Source of the DNA: Fidelibacterota bacterium
GTDB lineage: Bacteria; Marinisomatota; Marinisomatia; Marinisomatales; UBA1611
Direction: 5' to 3'
Length of the DNA stretch: 47,881 nucleotides
NCBI GenBank assembly: GCA_002722105.1
Contig: PBKF01000030.1
Location: forward strand, 5,262-53,142
Part shown: positions 8,886 through 21,442 of the stretch, in pieces
How positions within the stretch are numbered: the first letter of the stretch is position 1
Layout of the letters: the number at the start of each line of letters is the position of its first letter
Position numbers and translations under genes: made by a program
Notes under the pieces: generated by a model
The model's input: the letters and a program-made list of their open reading frames with translations, nothing else
Told to the model about the DNA's origin: nothing
Databases searched by the model: none

Positions 8886-10229
8886 TTAAATTTCTTTTCT
8901 TAATCTCGCTACAGGGTATCCCATCTGATCCCTATATTTTGCCACGGTTCTTCGTGCAAGTGTATAGCCTTCTTTGGCTAATTCTTCTACAAGTGTATCA
9001 TCACTTAATGGTTTATGCTTATCTTCAACCTGAATGATCTTTTTCAAAGCTCTTTTGATGATAAATGTTCCCAGAATTCTGCCGTCATTTAATTCGATCG
9101 AATCTGTAAAATAATGTTTAAGTTCAAAAATACCATAAGGAGTATCAACAAATTTTCTGCGGGTTGAACGACTGATAGTGGAAATATCCATTTTAATTTT
9201 ATCCGCAATATCCTGGAGTTTTAGAGGCCGAAGAAAATCCATGTTGCCGGAAAACCATTCTGGCTGAAATTCAATGATAGCACGCATCACATTCACCATG
9301 GTAATTCTTCTCTGGTGAACAGCCTCAATAAACCAGTTTGCAGATTCCATTTTTTCTTTAATAAATTTTTTTGCATCATTACTGTATGAACCGTTATCTA
9401 ATTGTTGTACATAATTTTGGCTAATCCGAAGTTCCGGAATACCACCGTCATTTGTCGTAATGACCCAATCATTACCATCCTCTCTGACGATTACATCAGG
9501 TATAACAGTTTGAAATTTATCACCATAACCTTCACCTGGACGTGGATTTAAATGGGTAATATGCTCTATTGCATTATGTAACTCTTTTTCAGTGCACCCA
9601 AGACGGCTTTGAATCTTCTCATAGCGTTTGTGCATAAAATCATCAAAACAACTATGAACAATTTGGTGAGGCAACGAACTTTCCTCACCCTCTAATTGAA
9701 TCATAAGGCATTCTTCTAAACCTCTTGATGCAATACCTTTTGGTTCTAAACGCTGCACTTTATGGAGAATGGGTTCGATTTCTTCTTCAAGCATTTCATA
9801 ACGGTCTGCTATAAGAATTAGATCCGTATCTAGATAGCCACGCTCATTCGTATTCCAGAGTATTTCTTCTGCAATTTCCCGCTTGTGATCGTCTAAATTA
9901 GAATCCTGGAGTTGTTGAATCAAATCCTCAATCAGAGTATGGCGATCCGGAAGTGGCATTTCCTTTTTTTCTTCGGAGAGGTAATAAGTAGATTCATCGC
10001 TGTACATATCTTCCAGTGAAACATCCATATCATCAATTGCTGTTTCTTCTTTGACTTCTTCCTGCTGGTCTTCAGGTTCTACCTGCTCTAAAAGTGGATT
10101 CTGTTCTAATTCTTCTAAAATAGCTTGCTCTAGATTTACAGTATTTAACTGTAGAAGTTGAGCTTGAAGTACTTGCCGCGGCGCAAGCTTTTGCTTTTGT
10201 GTTTGAATTTGTTTTAAAGATGTCGCCAT
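8886..10229 (-). CDS. rpoN: RNA polymerase sigma-54 factor
   Basis: Alternative sigma factor that needs AAA+ enhancer-binding activators. Region I is Gln/Leu-rich (MATSLKQIQTQKQKLAPRQ, LQLNTVNLEQAILEELEQNPLLE) and region II is acidic (about 55-95). The core-binding region and helix-turn-helix follow. The RpoN box ARRTVAKYR that reads the -24 element is intact at residues 425-433. The length of 447 residues is normal. It shares its first base with the lptB stop, so lptB-rpoN are coupled, the same order as in Proteobacteria. No sigma-54 activator gene is present in the window. Confidence 0.97.
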   Translation of the reverse strand: MATSLKQIQTQKQKLAPRQVLQAQLLQLNTVNLEQAILEELEQNPLLEQVEPEDQQEEVKEETAIDDMDVSLEDMYSDESTYYLSEEKKEMPLPDRHTLIEDLIQQLQDSNLDDHKREIAEEILWNTNERGYLDTDLILIADRYEMLEEEIEPILHKVQRLEPKGIASRGLEECLMIQLEGEESSLPHQIVHSCFDDFMHKRYEKIQSRLGCTEKELHNAIEHITHLNPRPGEGYGDKFQTVIPDVIVREDGNDWVITTNDGGIPELRISQNYVQQLDNGSYSNDAKKFIKEKMESANWFIEAVHQRRITMVNVMRAIIEFQPEWFSGNMDFLRPLKLQDIADKIKMDISTISRSTRRKFVDTPYGIFELKHYFTDSIELNDGRILGTFIIKRALKKIIQVEDKHKPLSDDTLVEELAKEGYTLARRTVAKYRDQMGYPVARLRKEI

Positions 10230-10969
10230 TAGTCAAGTTTAAATTTTTCACCTAAATAAAGCCTTCGTGCTTCTGCATCATTTGCTAAAAATTCTGATGT
10301 ACCAGATTTTAAGATTTGACCGTCAAATAATAAATAGGATCGATCTGTAATAGAAAGTGTCTCCCTTACATTATGGTCAGTGATCAAAACACCAATTTCT
10401 TTTTCTTTGAGAGAATGAACGATACTTTGAATTTCTTCCACCGCAATGGGATCTACACCAGCAAAAGGTTCATCGAGTAATATAAAATCTGGATCCATAC
10501 AAAGGCTCCTGGCTATTTCAACTCGCCGTCGTTCACCGCCTGAAAGCGTATTACCCTTTGACTTGGATAAATGAGATACGGATAAATCATCAAGAAGAGT
10601 TTCCATTTTCACTTTTTGACCATTTTTAGTCAGATCTCTTCGCATTTCCAAAACTAGATTTAAATTGTCTTCAACAGAAAGTTTTCCAAAGATGGATGGC
10701 TCCTGGGCTAGATAACCGATACCTTTTCGAGCCCGTTTATACATTGCATCTTGAGTGATTTCTACATCATCAAGAAACACATCTCCTTTTGTAGGTTTAA
10801 TCATTCCTGTTATCATATAAAATGAAGTCGTTTTCCCAGCTCCGTTAGGGCCTAAAAGCCCAACAATTTCCCCGCGGTCAACAGTTACATCTACATCCTG
10901 TACAACCATTCGTTTACCGTACTGCTTATATAAACCTTTTGCATGGAGAGTATTATGACGCTCTCTCAT
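10229..10969 (-). CDS. lptB: LptB, ATPase of the LPS export transporter
   Basis: ABC ATPase that, with LptF and LptG, extracts LPS from the inner membrane. Walker A GPNGAGKTT is at 40-48, followed by the LptB hallmark GIGYLAQEPSIFGKLSVEDN. The signature is LSGGERRR, and Walker B is FILLDEPFAGVDP with the switch histidine in ITDHNVRE. The length of 246 residues is typical. It overlaps lptC by four bases (ATGA) and rpoN by one base. LptF and LptG are not in the window. Confidence 0.95.
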   Translation of the reverse strand: MRERHNTLHAKGLYKQYGKRMVVQDVDVTVDRGEIVGLLGPNGAGKTTSFYMITGMIKPTKGDVFLDDVEITQDAMYKRARKGIGYLAQEPSIFGKLSVEDNLNLVLEMRRDLTKNGQKVKMETLLDDLSVSHLSKSKGNTLSGGERRRVEIARSLCMDPDFILLDEPFAGVDPIAVEEIQSIVHSLKEKEIGVLITDHNVRETLSITDRSYLLFDGQILKSGTSEFLANDAEARRLYLGEKFKLD

Positions 10970-11490
10970 TTAAATTCCCTTCCTGTAACACCGGATGGAT
11001 TCAAAATTCGCCAATTCTTCAAATCGGAGTCTGATTCAAATCCTACCCCATAAAGGGAATCAGCTTTTTCCGTTGTAATCATAATATTGTCTTTTGTGCG
11101 AAGTTTTTCTTCCCTTGAACTCCAAGTTAAAGTATTGGTATATAGTGTGATACCGCTATCAGAAACCGCCACAACATTTCCAATTGCTTTCATATCATTA
11201 GAAGACTGATCCACTTCTGCTTTATCAGAAGTAAGAACAGATGTATGCTGTTCTTTATCATCATAAAAATCCACTATAACGCTGCTGTCAAGTAGAACAA
11301 ATGCACGATCATTATATTTTTCTAAATGGCCTGATTGAACTTTTGCGCGCATCATTCCTTGATCCGTTAATATAATGGTTACCCCCCAGCTTTCTTGGTC
11401 AGGAAGACCAGCTCTAGACAGAAGGTCTTCAACTCTCTCCCGCTGGCATGATATGAATATCAATAATATAAACAAAAAAAAAGAGCGCAT
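10966..11490 (-). CDS. lptC: LptC, LPS export protein, lipoprotein form
   Basis: Bridge component that takes LPS from LptBFG and passes it to the periplasmic Lpt bridge. The N-terminus ends in FISC with Cys15, so it is predicted to be a lipoprotein rather than the single-pass membrane protein of E. coli. The LptC/OstA-like beta-jellyroll follows: GWGV-type start (ESWGVTIILTDQG), then KVQSGHLEKY, SDKAEVDQSSNDMKAIGNV and a LYTNTLTWSSREEKLRT strand. These match the repeated strands of the family. The length of 174 residues is normal. It is located between kdsC (4-base gap) and lptB (4-base overlap), where kdsC-lptC-lptA-lptB is the common order; no lptA lies in between. Confidence 0.85.
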   Translation of the reverse strand: MRSFFLFILLIFISCQRERVEDLLSRAGLPDQESWGVTIILTDQGMMRAKVQSGHLEKYNDRAFVLLDSSVIVDFYDDKEQHTSVLTSDKAEVDQSSNDMKAIGNVVAVSDSGITLYTNTLTWSSREEKLRTKDNIMITTEKADSLYGVGFESDSDLKNWRILNPSGVTGREFK

Positions 11491-11494
11491 AGGA

Positions 11495-14450
<2,956 letters not shown>

Positions 14451-15185
14451 TTAATATTCCAGCTGAATTGGTTTTTGTAAATTGTTCATAATTTTAGAAA
14501 CTTTTTCTAAATCTCCTTCTGTATCCACAGCCCATTGATCGCAATTTGATATCATGGCCCGAATAGGTAGACCATTATCTAAGGCTCTCAATTGTTCCAA
14601 AGATCGTTCAACTTCTCTTTGACTTGGTTCCATCATAGTAAATTGGTATAATGCATTTCTGCGGAATCCATATATTCCAATATGACGATAAACACCACCG
14701 ATTTCTAAATCAAAAATATTTCGTTTGAATTCAATACAGTTAGATTGATCATCCAATAATGCCTTTACAATATTGGGGTTTAATAAATTGCTGACAGTAA
14801 GCCTGCGACTAACAACAGTGGACATATGCACCTTTTGATCTTCAAAAGTTGTGACCAAAGCATCTATCAGATTGGGATCTATTAGAGGTTCATCTCCCTG
14901 AATGTTTATTATTATTTCAGCCTCATCTATTTTTTGAATGACTTCTGCAACTCTGTCTGTACCAGATTGATGTTGCCTAGAAGTCATCACCATTTCAAAA
15001 TCAAATTCAGCCAATGCTTCCTGAGTCTCTTCCGAATCAATAGCCAAAATAACCCTATCAATAGAATTAGCTTCCTTTACCCGATCTACAACATGCGCAA
15101 TCATCGGTTTGCCATGGAGGAGAGCCAAAATCTTTTTTGGAAATCTTTTTGAATCAAGCCGTGCAGGTATTACACCGATATTCAT
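14451..15185 (-). CDS. kdsB: 3-deoxy-manno-octulosonate cytidylyltransferase
   Basis: Activates KDO with CTP to give CMP-KDO, the donor for lipid A glycosylation. The N-terminal nucleotide-binding motif is IPARLDSKRFPKK, followed by HVVDRVKEA, VMTSRQHQSGTDRVAE and INIQGDEPLI, all conserved in KdsB. YRHIGIYGFRR and the C-terminal WAVDTEGDLEKV motif are also present. The length of 244 residues is normal. It is the first gene of the minus-strand LPS series, with a non-coding gap upstream that must hold its promoter. Confidence 0.96.
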   Translation of the reverse strand: MNIGVIPARLDSKRFPKKILALLHGKPMIAHVVDRVKEANSIDRVILAIDSEETQEALAEFDFEMVMTSRQHQSGTDRVAEVIQKIDEAEIIINIQGDEPLIDPNLIDALVTTFEDQKVHMSTVVSRRLTVSNLLNPNIVKALLDDQSNCIEFKRNIFDLEIGGVYRHIGIYGFRRNALYQFTMMEPSQREVERSLEQLRALDNGLPIRAMISNCDQWAVDTEGDLEKVSKIMNNLQKPIQLEY

Positions 15186-15351
15186 CTGGTTTTTTATATA
15201 TTTTTATTGGGCATACGTGTTGGACACCCATGTTCAAATGAAAGGAATTTTTATCATGGATAAAACTAAAAATAAATGAGTTATAAAAAACAGGCATGAT
15301 TTTTGCATTGAAATTTACCCGCTTGAGATGGAAAGGGAAAATTTATTCTAA
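15186..15351. other. Non-coding region upstream of kdsB
   Basis: This is the upstream part of a 425-base gap between kdsB and the next minus-strand gene; the rest holds the protease relic. I see no open frame of note. A promoter for the kdsB-led series should be here, but I cannot name one with confidence: a TTGAAC and an AT-rich TATATA stretch are present upstream of kdsB on the minus strand with poor spacing. Confidence 0.3.
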
Positions 15352-15603
15352 ACATATAATAAAATAGGAGATAGCAATTCGGATCCCCTACCATTAAATC
15401 TTGAAGGAATGGCTATTAGTAAAGATAGTGGTGGCCCTTGTTTTGGAAAATTTGGAGAAGACTGGAAAATAATTAATATTTGTTCTATATCGGACACCAT
15501 GAACTATGGCGATGTTGCTGAATACACAAGAGTCTCAACGCACAAAGACTGAATTGAAGATGTAATTAATTCCAATGTACCAGAATTACTAGTATCACCA
15601 TAA
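15352..15603 (+). pseudogene. Relic of a trypsin-like (S1) serine protease, C-terminal part
   Basis: In one plus-strand frame, after a stop at 15349-15351, the sequence reads ...GMAISKDSGGPCFGKFG, then EDWKIINICSISDTMNYG and DVAEYTRVSTHKD, then a TGA at 15550-15552, then IEDVINSNVPELLVSP and a TAA at 15601. DSGGP is the active-site serine loop of S1 proteases. YG-(x)-YTRVS-x-x-x-(W)-I is their C-terminal helix, where Trp is expected exactly where the TGA stands. The residue before DSGGP is Lys rather than the usual Gly. No upstream His or Asp part is found in the 166 bases before, so only the last fifth to third of a protease remains. A single base change (TGG to TGA) explains the internal stop. 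It lies alone on the plus strand, 7 bases before the end of a convergent permease gene. Confidence 0.65.
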
Positions 15604-15610
15604 ATTGAAC

Positions 15611-16864
15611 TTATTCAAATCTTAATGATTCAATAGGATCCATATTAGCAGCTTTCCATGCAGGGTAGATACCAAATCCAATACCAATTACAGAACAGAC
15701 GGCTAACCCGATAAATGCCCAGTCTAATGGAACAACAGCAGGTATATTAAAAATAGCAGCTACGGCATTTCCACCGGCTACGCCGAGCACAATTCCTGCT
15801 ATACCGCCAAATTCACTTAAGAACACAGCTTCAGTTAGAAATTGAGTAAGAATATCTCTGCGTGTTGCTCCAATGGCTTTTCGAATACCAATTTCTTTGA
15901 TGCGTTCAGATACAGAAACCAACATGATATTCATGATTCCTATTCCAGCAACTACCAGAGCAATAACACTAACAGAAAATGCAAACACTTTAATTCCATT
16001 AGTAAAACCCGATATTTCTTCCAATATCTCTTCATTGGATGTCAATTCAAAATTATTATCTTCTCCAGGTGGTACTTTTCTTAGCGTTCTTAAAATGCCG
16101 ATAATTTCGTCACGAGTTTGTTCGTACAACTCTGATGATGGTGCTTCTACTGAAATTTCAATGTTATGTCGCCATCCACCGTACATTTGTAAATGCGTAG
16201 TCAAGGGTATACCAATAATATTATCCTGACTCTCACCAAACATTGCCCCTATTTCCTCAATCACACCAATGATACGAAACTTAATTCCATCAATCGTAAT
16301 TGTTTTATCCAATGGATCTTCATATGGGAATAGTTGGGTAATGGCATCTTTTCCGATTAAGGCTGTCTTCCGATGATGCAGAACATCATCCTGACTGAAA
16401 TTTCGCCCATCGCTGATATTTGTATTTAAGGTTCTAAGGCTCCACTCATCACATCCGTAAACTTCGATATTTTTCGTGGCCTGTTTATCCCTATATTTTA
16501 CAGTAGATCCCATTTCAATATCTTGTGCACTTACATGGAGAGGTAGTTGTGCTCTAGCTTTTAAATCTTCATAAAGCTGGTATGTAATATTCGGTCGGTT
16601 TTTATATCTCCATCTTCTTCCTTCACCAAATTGAAATTCCGGCCTTTTAGTAATGTAGAAAGTATTTGTACCAAAAACATTCAAACCTTTTTCCACAGAT
16701 GACTCAAGAGTTCTTATTGCTGTCATGACGCCGATGACAGAAAAAACACCAATTGTTATACCCAACAGGGTTAAGATAGAGCGTAGTTTATTATCCCGAA
16801 TAGCTTCCAGAGCCATTCTAAAACTTTCTATTAGAGTGTTTTTTAAATGAGATTTCTTTTCCAT
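15611..16864 (-). CDS. MacB-type ABC transporter permease (FtsX family)
   Basis: Inner-membrane permease of 417 residues with MacB architecture: a first helix after the basic N-terminus (about 30-50, LRSILTLLGITIGVFSVIGV), a large periplasmic MacB_PCD domain (about 52-285), and three C-terminal FtsX helices (about 290-310, 338-365, 380-400). The ERIKEIGIRKAIGATRRDIL coupling motif and the C-terminal YPAWKAANMDPIESLRFE tail are characteristic. The ATPase is encoded separately four genes up the same operon. It is the intact paralogue of the neighbouring broken permease, and may form a heterodimer with it or have taken over as a homodimer. Confidence 0.9.
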   Translation of the reverse strand: MEKKSHLKNTLIESFRMALEAIRDNKLRSILTLLGITIGVFSVIGVMTAIRTLESSVEKGLNVFGTNTFYITKRPEFQFGEGRRWRYKNRPNITYQLYEDLKARAQLPLHVSAQDIEMGSTVKYRDKQATKNIEVYGCDEWSLRTLNTNISDGRNFSQDDVLHHRKTALIGKDAITQLFPYEDPLDKTITIDGIKFRIIGVIEEIGAMFGESQDNIIGIPLTTHLQMYGGWRHNIEISVEAPSSELYEQTRDEIIGILRTLRKVPPGEDNNFELTSNEEILEEISGFTNGIKVFAFSVSVIALVVAGIGIMNIMLVSVSERIKEIGIRKAIGATRRDILTQFLTEAVFLSEFGGIAGIVLGVAGGNAVAAIFNIPAVVPLDWAFIGLAVCSVIGIGFGIYPAWKAANMDPIESLRFE

Positions 16865-16883
16865 TTATACAAAATTATTTTCA

Positions 16884-18098
16884 TTACTCATAACGAAGTG
16901 CATCAATGGGATCTAATTTTGCTGCTTTATAGGATGGAGCGAGACCTGATATGATACCAACAAACATGGAAAGTCCTAAAGCACTCAATGCTAAATCAAG
17001 CGGCATGTCCGAAGGAAAATATTGATTAATTATAAGACTTCCTCCCCATGCCAAACCCATTCCAATAAGCCCACCAAAAAGGCAAATAGTAATAGCTTCC
17101 ATTAAAAATTGTCCTAAAATCATTTTTGGCGTGGCTCCTAATGCCTTTCGTGTACCTATCTCTCTTGTTCGTTCTTTCACTGAAACAAACATAATATTGG
17201 CAATACCAATTCCACCAACCACCAAGGATAATACAGTAATAAAAAAACCTGTTCCTCCTATGGCTAGTTTGATCATAGAATATTGTTTTTTAAAAGGATC
17301 TTGTCGATTTATTGCAAAATTATTTTCACTGGTAGGTCGTATATGCCTTAGTTGACGCATCATGGCAGTAAGTTCTTCAGTGGCATTTTCTATTTTATTG
17401 TCATCCACTTTTACATTAATGCCGGTCCAGCCTCTACGGGTAAATAAGCGCTGATGGGTACCAATAGGAATTATAATTTGTTTATCTAAACTAAACATCC
17501 CAAGAAACTTTCCTTGTTTCTCAAGCTCACCAATGACACGAAATGTATAATTACCTATAGTTATCTTTTTACTAATGGAATTTTCATTTTCAAATAAATT
17601 ATCTGCAATATCCTTTCCTATGATAGCTACTCTTGAGCCAGATCTGCTTTATGAATTTGAAAAAAACCTTCCCCTATCAATTTCAGCAGTGGAAATAAGA
17701 GCATATTCATCTGTTGTCCCAGTCACTCTTACCCCGCCAATATCATTCTCATCCCTTTTTACAGTCGTCCACCACTCGGATATAGGCGCTACATATTGAG
17801 TGTATCTGGATCGTTCACGGATCACATCTGCATGGTTGATTTTTATATTGGGCCTATTTTTCATTTCCCACCATTCTTTATCACCAAACCATTCAAACTT
17901 TCTTATATAAAGCACATCTTTCCCAAGGAATTCCATACTTTTTTCAAAAGATTGATCCAGACCTGATATAAGAGTTCCCATTAATGTGACGGCAAGGATA
18001 CCAATCACCACTCCCAGAGCTGTAAGTAAGGAGCGCATTTTATTTGCCATGACGGCAGCTAGAGAAATACGCAGATTTTCAAAGAATAAACTGAACAT
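16884..18098 (-). pseudogene. MacB-type ABC permease split by an in-frame stop codon
   Basis: Two open stretches in the same frame, 17652-18098 (first helix and start of the periplasmic domain) and 16884-17498 onward, together make one 404-residue MacB-type permease interrupted only by TAA at 17649-17651. Between the stop and the downstream ATG the frame continues with good family sequence (SRSGSRVAIIGKDIADNLFE, then ITIGNYTFRVIGELEKQG). This matches the paralogue next door, where the same place reads GRNFSQDD...ALIGKDAITQLF. So the lesion is a nonsense change, not a frameshift. The C-terminal part has ERTREIGTRKALGATPKMIL and SYKAAKLDPIDALRYE. Start and end are otherwise normal. It could be a real pseudogene, a strain variant, or a base error in the assembly. 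Confidence 0.8.
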
Positions 18099-18784
18099 TA
18101 AGCAGTTGAGGAAATATCCTCTCTAATTTTTCCATCAAATAACCTAATAGTTCGATGAGCATGGGAAGCCACATCATCTTCATGAGTTACAAGTATAATT
18201 GTATTCCCGGCCTGATGGAGCGAATCGAATATCCCCATAATTTCTGTACCGCTTTTTGAATCAAGGTTACCTGTTGGTTCGTCCGCTAAAATAATGGATG
18301 GATTATTCACCAATGCACGTGCGATGGCAACACGCTGTCGTTGCCCACCAGATAATTCATTAGGCTTATGATGCATTCGATCTCCCAAACCGACACTTTC
18401 AAGAGCTTTAACAGCCATAGACTGCCGCTGATTTTGAATAATATTACCATAAATAAGAGGAATCTCAACATTATGCTGTGCAGTAGCTTTTGGGAGGAGA
18501 TTGAATGTCTGAAATACAAATCCAATTTTTCTGTTTCGAATAGATGCTAATTGATCATCATTCATCTCGTGAACTTTTTCACCTTCAAATTCATACAAAC
18601 CGGAAGTAGGCGTGTCCAAGCAGCCAATCATATTCATTAATGTAGACTTGCCGGATCCAGAAGGCCCCATAATGGCTAAATATTCATTTTCTTGAATCAT
18701 GAGATCTACTCCATCCAAGGCTCGAACTTCTTCACCACCTACATTGTAAATCTTAAAAATCTCTTTTAGAGAAATTAGCGACAT
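18098..18784 (-). CDS. MacB-type ABC transporter ATP-binding protein
   Basis: Separate ATPase subunit for the two MacB-type permeases. Walker A is GPSGSGKST, followed by the LolD/MacB-family [20 protein letters not shown]-loop region. The signature is [14 protein letters not shown], Walker B is [13 protein letters not shown], and the H-loop is [14 protein letters not shown] start it at 18784 ([17 protein letters not shown]; 228 residues), four bases after the stop of the upstream adaptor gene; the longer frame to 18904 overlaps the adaptor gene and adds unrelated residues. Its stop shares one base with the start of the broken permease (TAATG). MacB-like ATPases usually drive efflux through TolC. 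Confidence 0.93.
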   Translation of the reverse strand: MSLISLKEIFKIYNVGGEEVRALDGVDLMIQENEYLAIMGPSGSGKSTLMNMIGCLDTPTSGLYEFEGEKVHEMNDDQLASIRNRKIGFVFQTFNLLPKATAQHNVEIPLIYGNIIQNQRQSMAVKALESVGLGDRMHHKPNELSGGQRQRVAIARALVNNPSIILADEPTGNLDSKSGTEIMGIFDSLHQAGNTIILVTHEDDVASHAHRTIRLFDGKIREDISSTA

Positions 18785-18788
18785 ATTA

Positions 18789-20069
18789 CTATTGCTTTTT
18801 CCAATCACGACCAAAGCCTTGGCCAACGGAAACAAGCATACCATGCTCAAGCTCCCGACTGATTGCCTTATAACTCCCTGTAACAATAGAAGCACCTTCA
18901 TCAATTCCAGATTTCACAGCATAATGACTTTCACTATCTACATCCACATCTACAGGTGTAATAATAGCATATTTTTTCCCTTCAGGTGCAATCTCACTTT
19001 CAAATTCATCCTTTAAAACAAAGACTACTTCAATCATTTTTTCTTTTTTCCATCCTTCATTTTCTGAGCTTCTTTCACCGCCACGTCCATCTTTCTTTTT
19101 TCCTGCCTTTCGTTTTGCCATTTTTTTATATTTCTCTGAGCGAGCAGTTAGAGATTGAATTGGGACAGAAATTGCATTTTTTCTTATTTCTGTAATGATA
19201 TTAACTGTGCTGCTCATCCCCGGACGAATTGTTCCTGGAGGGTCGATCATTTTCACCTTTACTTTAAAATTAGTGACTTGCTCTTGGCTTCCTAAATTCA
19301 TTGATTGAGCCGTATGGGCAATTTCACTTACAACCCCATAAAATATTGTATCAGGGAGTGCATCCACTTCAACTTCTGCAGTATCTCCTACAGATACAGT
19401 CACAACATCATTTTCATTTACATCTACTAGCACTTCCATTCTACTTAAATCAGCGATAGTCATTACAACACCTGGGTTGAACATCCCGCCAACAGCCATT
19501 TCCCCAACTTCTTTAGTCAAACTTGTAACAATACCATAGGCAGGAGCTAATAATTTGGTTTTGGAGAGTTCATCTTCTCTGGAAAGCAAGGATGAACGTG
19601 CCTGCTCCACTTGACTTGAAGCTAACTCAAAGGATGCTTCAATTTGTTCTAATTCCTGCTTGGATATCAGATTTTGTTCAAATAAAGATTCAGTTCGTAT
19701 TTTTTGAGCTTTGACTTGCTTTAGATTTGCTTCGGCAGATTTTACACTGGATAATGTTTGGCTATAAGCCGCTCTATATTGTTTCTCATCCAGAGCAATG
19801 AGCATTTGTCCAGGTCTTACTGTATCGCCTTCTGCCACAGTGATATCAGTTATCCAAGCTGTAATAGTAGATGAAATTTGTACTTCTTCTTCAGGCTGGA
19901 TTCTACCGTTTGCATTCACCTTATGGATAATATCTCTGCGGAGAACTTTCTCAGCTTGAACAGAAATTTCTTCATCATTGGAAAAGCCGATTACGCCATA
20001 AGATATCCATGCAAAGATGATAATTAATATAGGAATCCAGATTTTTTTCTTTTTAAAATGTTTTATCAT
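18789..20069 (-). CDS. MacA-like periplasmic adaptor (membrane fusion protein)
   Basis: Links the inner-membrane ABC transporter to TolC. It has an N-terminal anchor (about 9-26, [19 protein letters not shown]) and a barrel-sandwich half ([29 protein letters not shown]). An alpha-hairpin rich in Gln/Glu/Ser spans about 95-175, then come the second lipoyl half ([14 protein letters not shown]) and beta-barrel strands ([20 protein letters not shown]). An unusual Lys/Gly/Glu-rich, highly charged insertion (about 313-343, with [13 protein letters not shown]) interrupts the membrane-proximal domain. It follows the TolC-like gene by 6 bases and precedes the ATPase by 4. Confidence 0.92.
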   Translation of the reverse strand: MIKHFKKKKIWIPILIIIFAWISYGVIGFSNDEEISVQAEKVLRRDIIHKVNANGRIQPEEEVQISSTITAWITDITVAEGDTVRPGQMLIALDEKQYRAAYSQTLSSVKSAEANLKQVKAQKIRTESLFEQNLISKQELEQIEASFELASSQVEQARSSLLSREDELSKTKLLAPAYGIVTSLTKEVGEMAVGGMFNPGVVMTIADLSRMEVLVDVNENDVVTVSVGDTAEVEVDALPDTIFYGVVSEIAHTAQSMNLGSQEQVTNFKVKVKMIDPPGTIRPGMSSTVNIITEIRKNAISVPIQSLTARSEKYKKMAKRKAGKKKDGRGGERSSENEGWKKEKMIEVVFVLKDEFESEIAPEGKKYAIITPVDVDVDSESHYAVKSGIDEGASIVTGSYKAISRELEHGMLVSVGQGFGRDWKKQ

Positions 20070-20075
20070 ATTTAG

Positions 20076-21401
20076 TTAGTCTTCTTTGGTTTGAAACTCT
20101 AAATCCAAGGTCCCCAGTAAAGCTTTCAAACTTGCCTCTTGCATCCTGGCATCATGGATTGTGTTAATGAGTGTTGAATTTGAACGAATAAGAGATACTT
20201 GTGCATCAAGAACTTCTAAAATAGTTGCAGACCCTAAACTGTATCTTTCCCGAACTAATTTTAAATCTTCCTCTGCAGAAGCCACTACAGCCCGGTTAAT
20301 AGGTATTATCTCAGTATAATTCTCCAAAGTTTTGCGAATCAATTCTGCTTGAACCCGCAGATCATTCAATAAGGTCACATAATTATATTCCGATTGCTGT
20401 TTAGATAATTTGGCCTGATGTTGCTGAACTGAAAGTGAATTCCCAGTATAAATTGGGACACTGATAGAGAAATTCATCCCTAGAGACCAATTGTCTTTTA
20501 TAGCATCCCTTAATTCTTCACTATTTTCTCCATTTGCTGAATAACTGACAGAAGAATTGAGGGATGGCATCCGCATTCCTTTTACCATTTTATAGGAAAT
20601 TTCCCCTAAATAAATCTGTTCCTGTGAAATGAGTAAATTAGGATTACTTGTTTTTAAAACTTGAAGTATTTCGCTACTGGGTGGTATAACAGGGACGGTC
20701 CAAGTGTCCTCTCTAGCAGTAATCGGTTGTCCAAAGTCCTGTAGGCCCATGTCATTGAATAACACCCGGCGGGCATTATCAAGATTCGTTTGTCTACTTA
20801 GCACTTCTACTCTGGCCTGACCTTGTGCAACTTTAGCTTTTAATAGATCAGTTCGCTTAACTACACCCAAATCAAATTGTTTTTGCACAAGGGAAACCTG
20901 TTGTTCAGACATCTCTAAATTTTTAAGTGCTACCTCATAAAATTCCTGTGCTTTTAAGAGCCCGTAGTAAGATTGAATAACATTTTGGATAACTTGAGTT
21001 TTAGTGGAACGATGATTCAACCTTGCAATATTAAGCTGAGACTTAGCCTGCTTTACTTGGTTTAAAGAACGGCCACCATTAAAAATATTCTGATTTAAAG
21101 AAATACCGGCAGATATATTATCATAAGAACTTGAGAGTGTAGTATCAACAGAAAATGTCTCAAAATTTGGTGTAATTGTTTCAACTTGAGGGAAATGTGT
21201 ACGAGCGGTGCTTGTAGAGGCGCTTAATGAAGGTAGAAAGCCGCTGTATGATCCCCTTACACCTTCTTCCGCAGAAAAAACACCCAATTCTGATGACTGC
21301 AGTGTTTTTTTCGAACCAAGTGCAATCTCAATACAATCAGCTAATTCATATCCCTGAGCGAATAAGCCAGAAAAGAAAAATATGATAAATGTTTTTTTCA
21401 T
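20076..21401 (-). CDS. TolC-like outer membrane efflux protein
   Basis: Outer-membrane channel of the OEP/TolC family with 441 residues. It starts with a Sec signal (MKKTFIIFFFSGLFAQ). The two family repeats are visible: GYELADCIEIALGSKKTLQSSELGVFSAEEGVRGSYSG with the LPSLSAS motif, and the second half with NPNLLISQEQIYLGEISYKMVKGMRMPSLNSS. Long helical stretches contain QVKQAKSQLNIARLNHRSTK and RERYSLGSATILEVLDAQVSLIRS, as in TolC. It is the first gene of the efflux operon (41 bases after cca), so channel, adaptor, ATPase and permeases are encoded together. Confidence 0.92.
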   Translation of the reverse strand: MKKTFIIFFFSGLFAQGYELADCIEIALGSKKTLQSSELGVFSAEEGVRGSYSGFLPSLSASTSTARTHFPQVETITPNFETFSVDTTLSSSYDNISAGISLNQNIFNGGRSLNQVKQAKSQLNIARLNHRSTKTQVIQNVIQSYYGLLKAQEFYEVALKNLEMSEQQVSLVQKQFDLGVVKRTDLLKAKVAQGQARVEVLSRQTNLDNARRVLFNDMGLQDFGQPITAREDTWTVPVIPPSSEILQVLKTSNPNLLISQEQIYLGEISYKMVKGMRMPSLNSSVSYSANGENSEELRDAIKDNWSLGMNFSISVPIYTGNSLSVQQHQAKLSKQQSEYNYVTLLNDLRVQAELIRKTLENYTEIIPINRAVVASAEEDLKLVRERYSLGSATILEVLDAQVSLIRSNSTLINTIHDARMQEASLKALLGTLDLEFQTKED

Positions 21402-21442
21402 TTTTTTAGAACTTTTATATTTGAAAACTTTAATATTAAAAA

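Noticed and set aside
15186..15351. N-terminal part of the S1 protease before the relic
   Set aside because: No His- or Asp-motif of S1 proteases is visible in any plus-strand frame here.
15550..15552. TGA read as Trp (recoded genetic code) at the protease relic
   Set aside because: Other genes here, such as kdsA, end in TGA in normal overlap context, and no intact gene carries an in-frame TGA.
18785..18904. Longer start for the MacB-type ATPase
   Set aside because: The extra 40 residues are an out-of-frame reading of the adaptor gene; [13 protein letters not shown] at 18784 matches the normal N-terminus.
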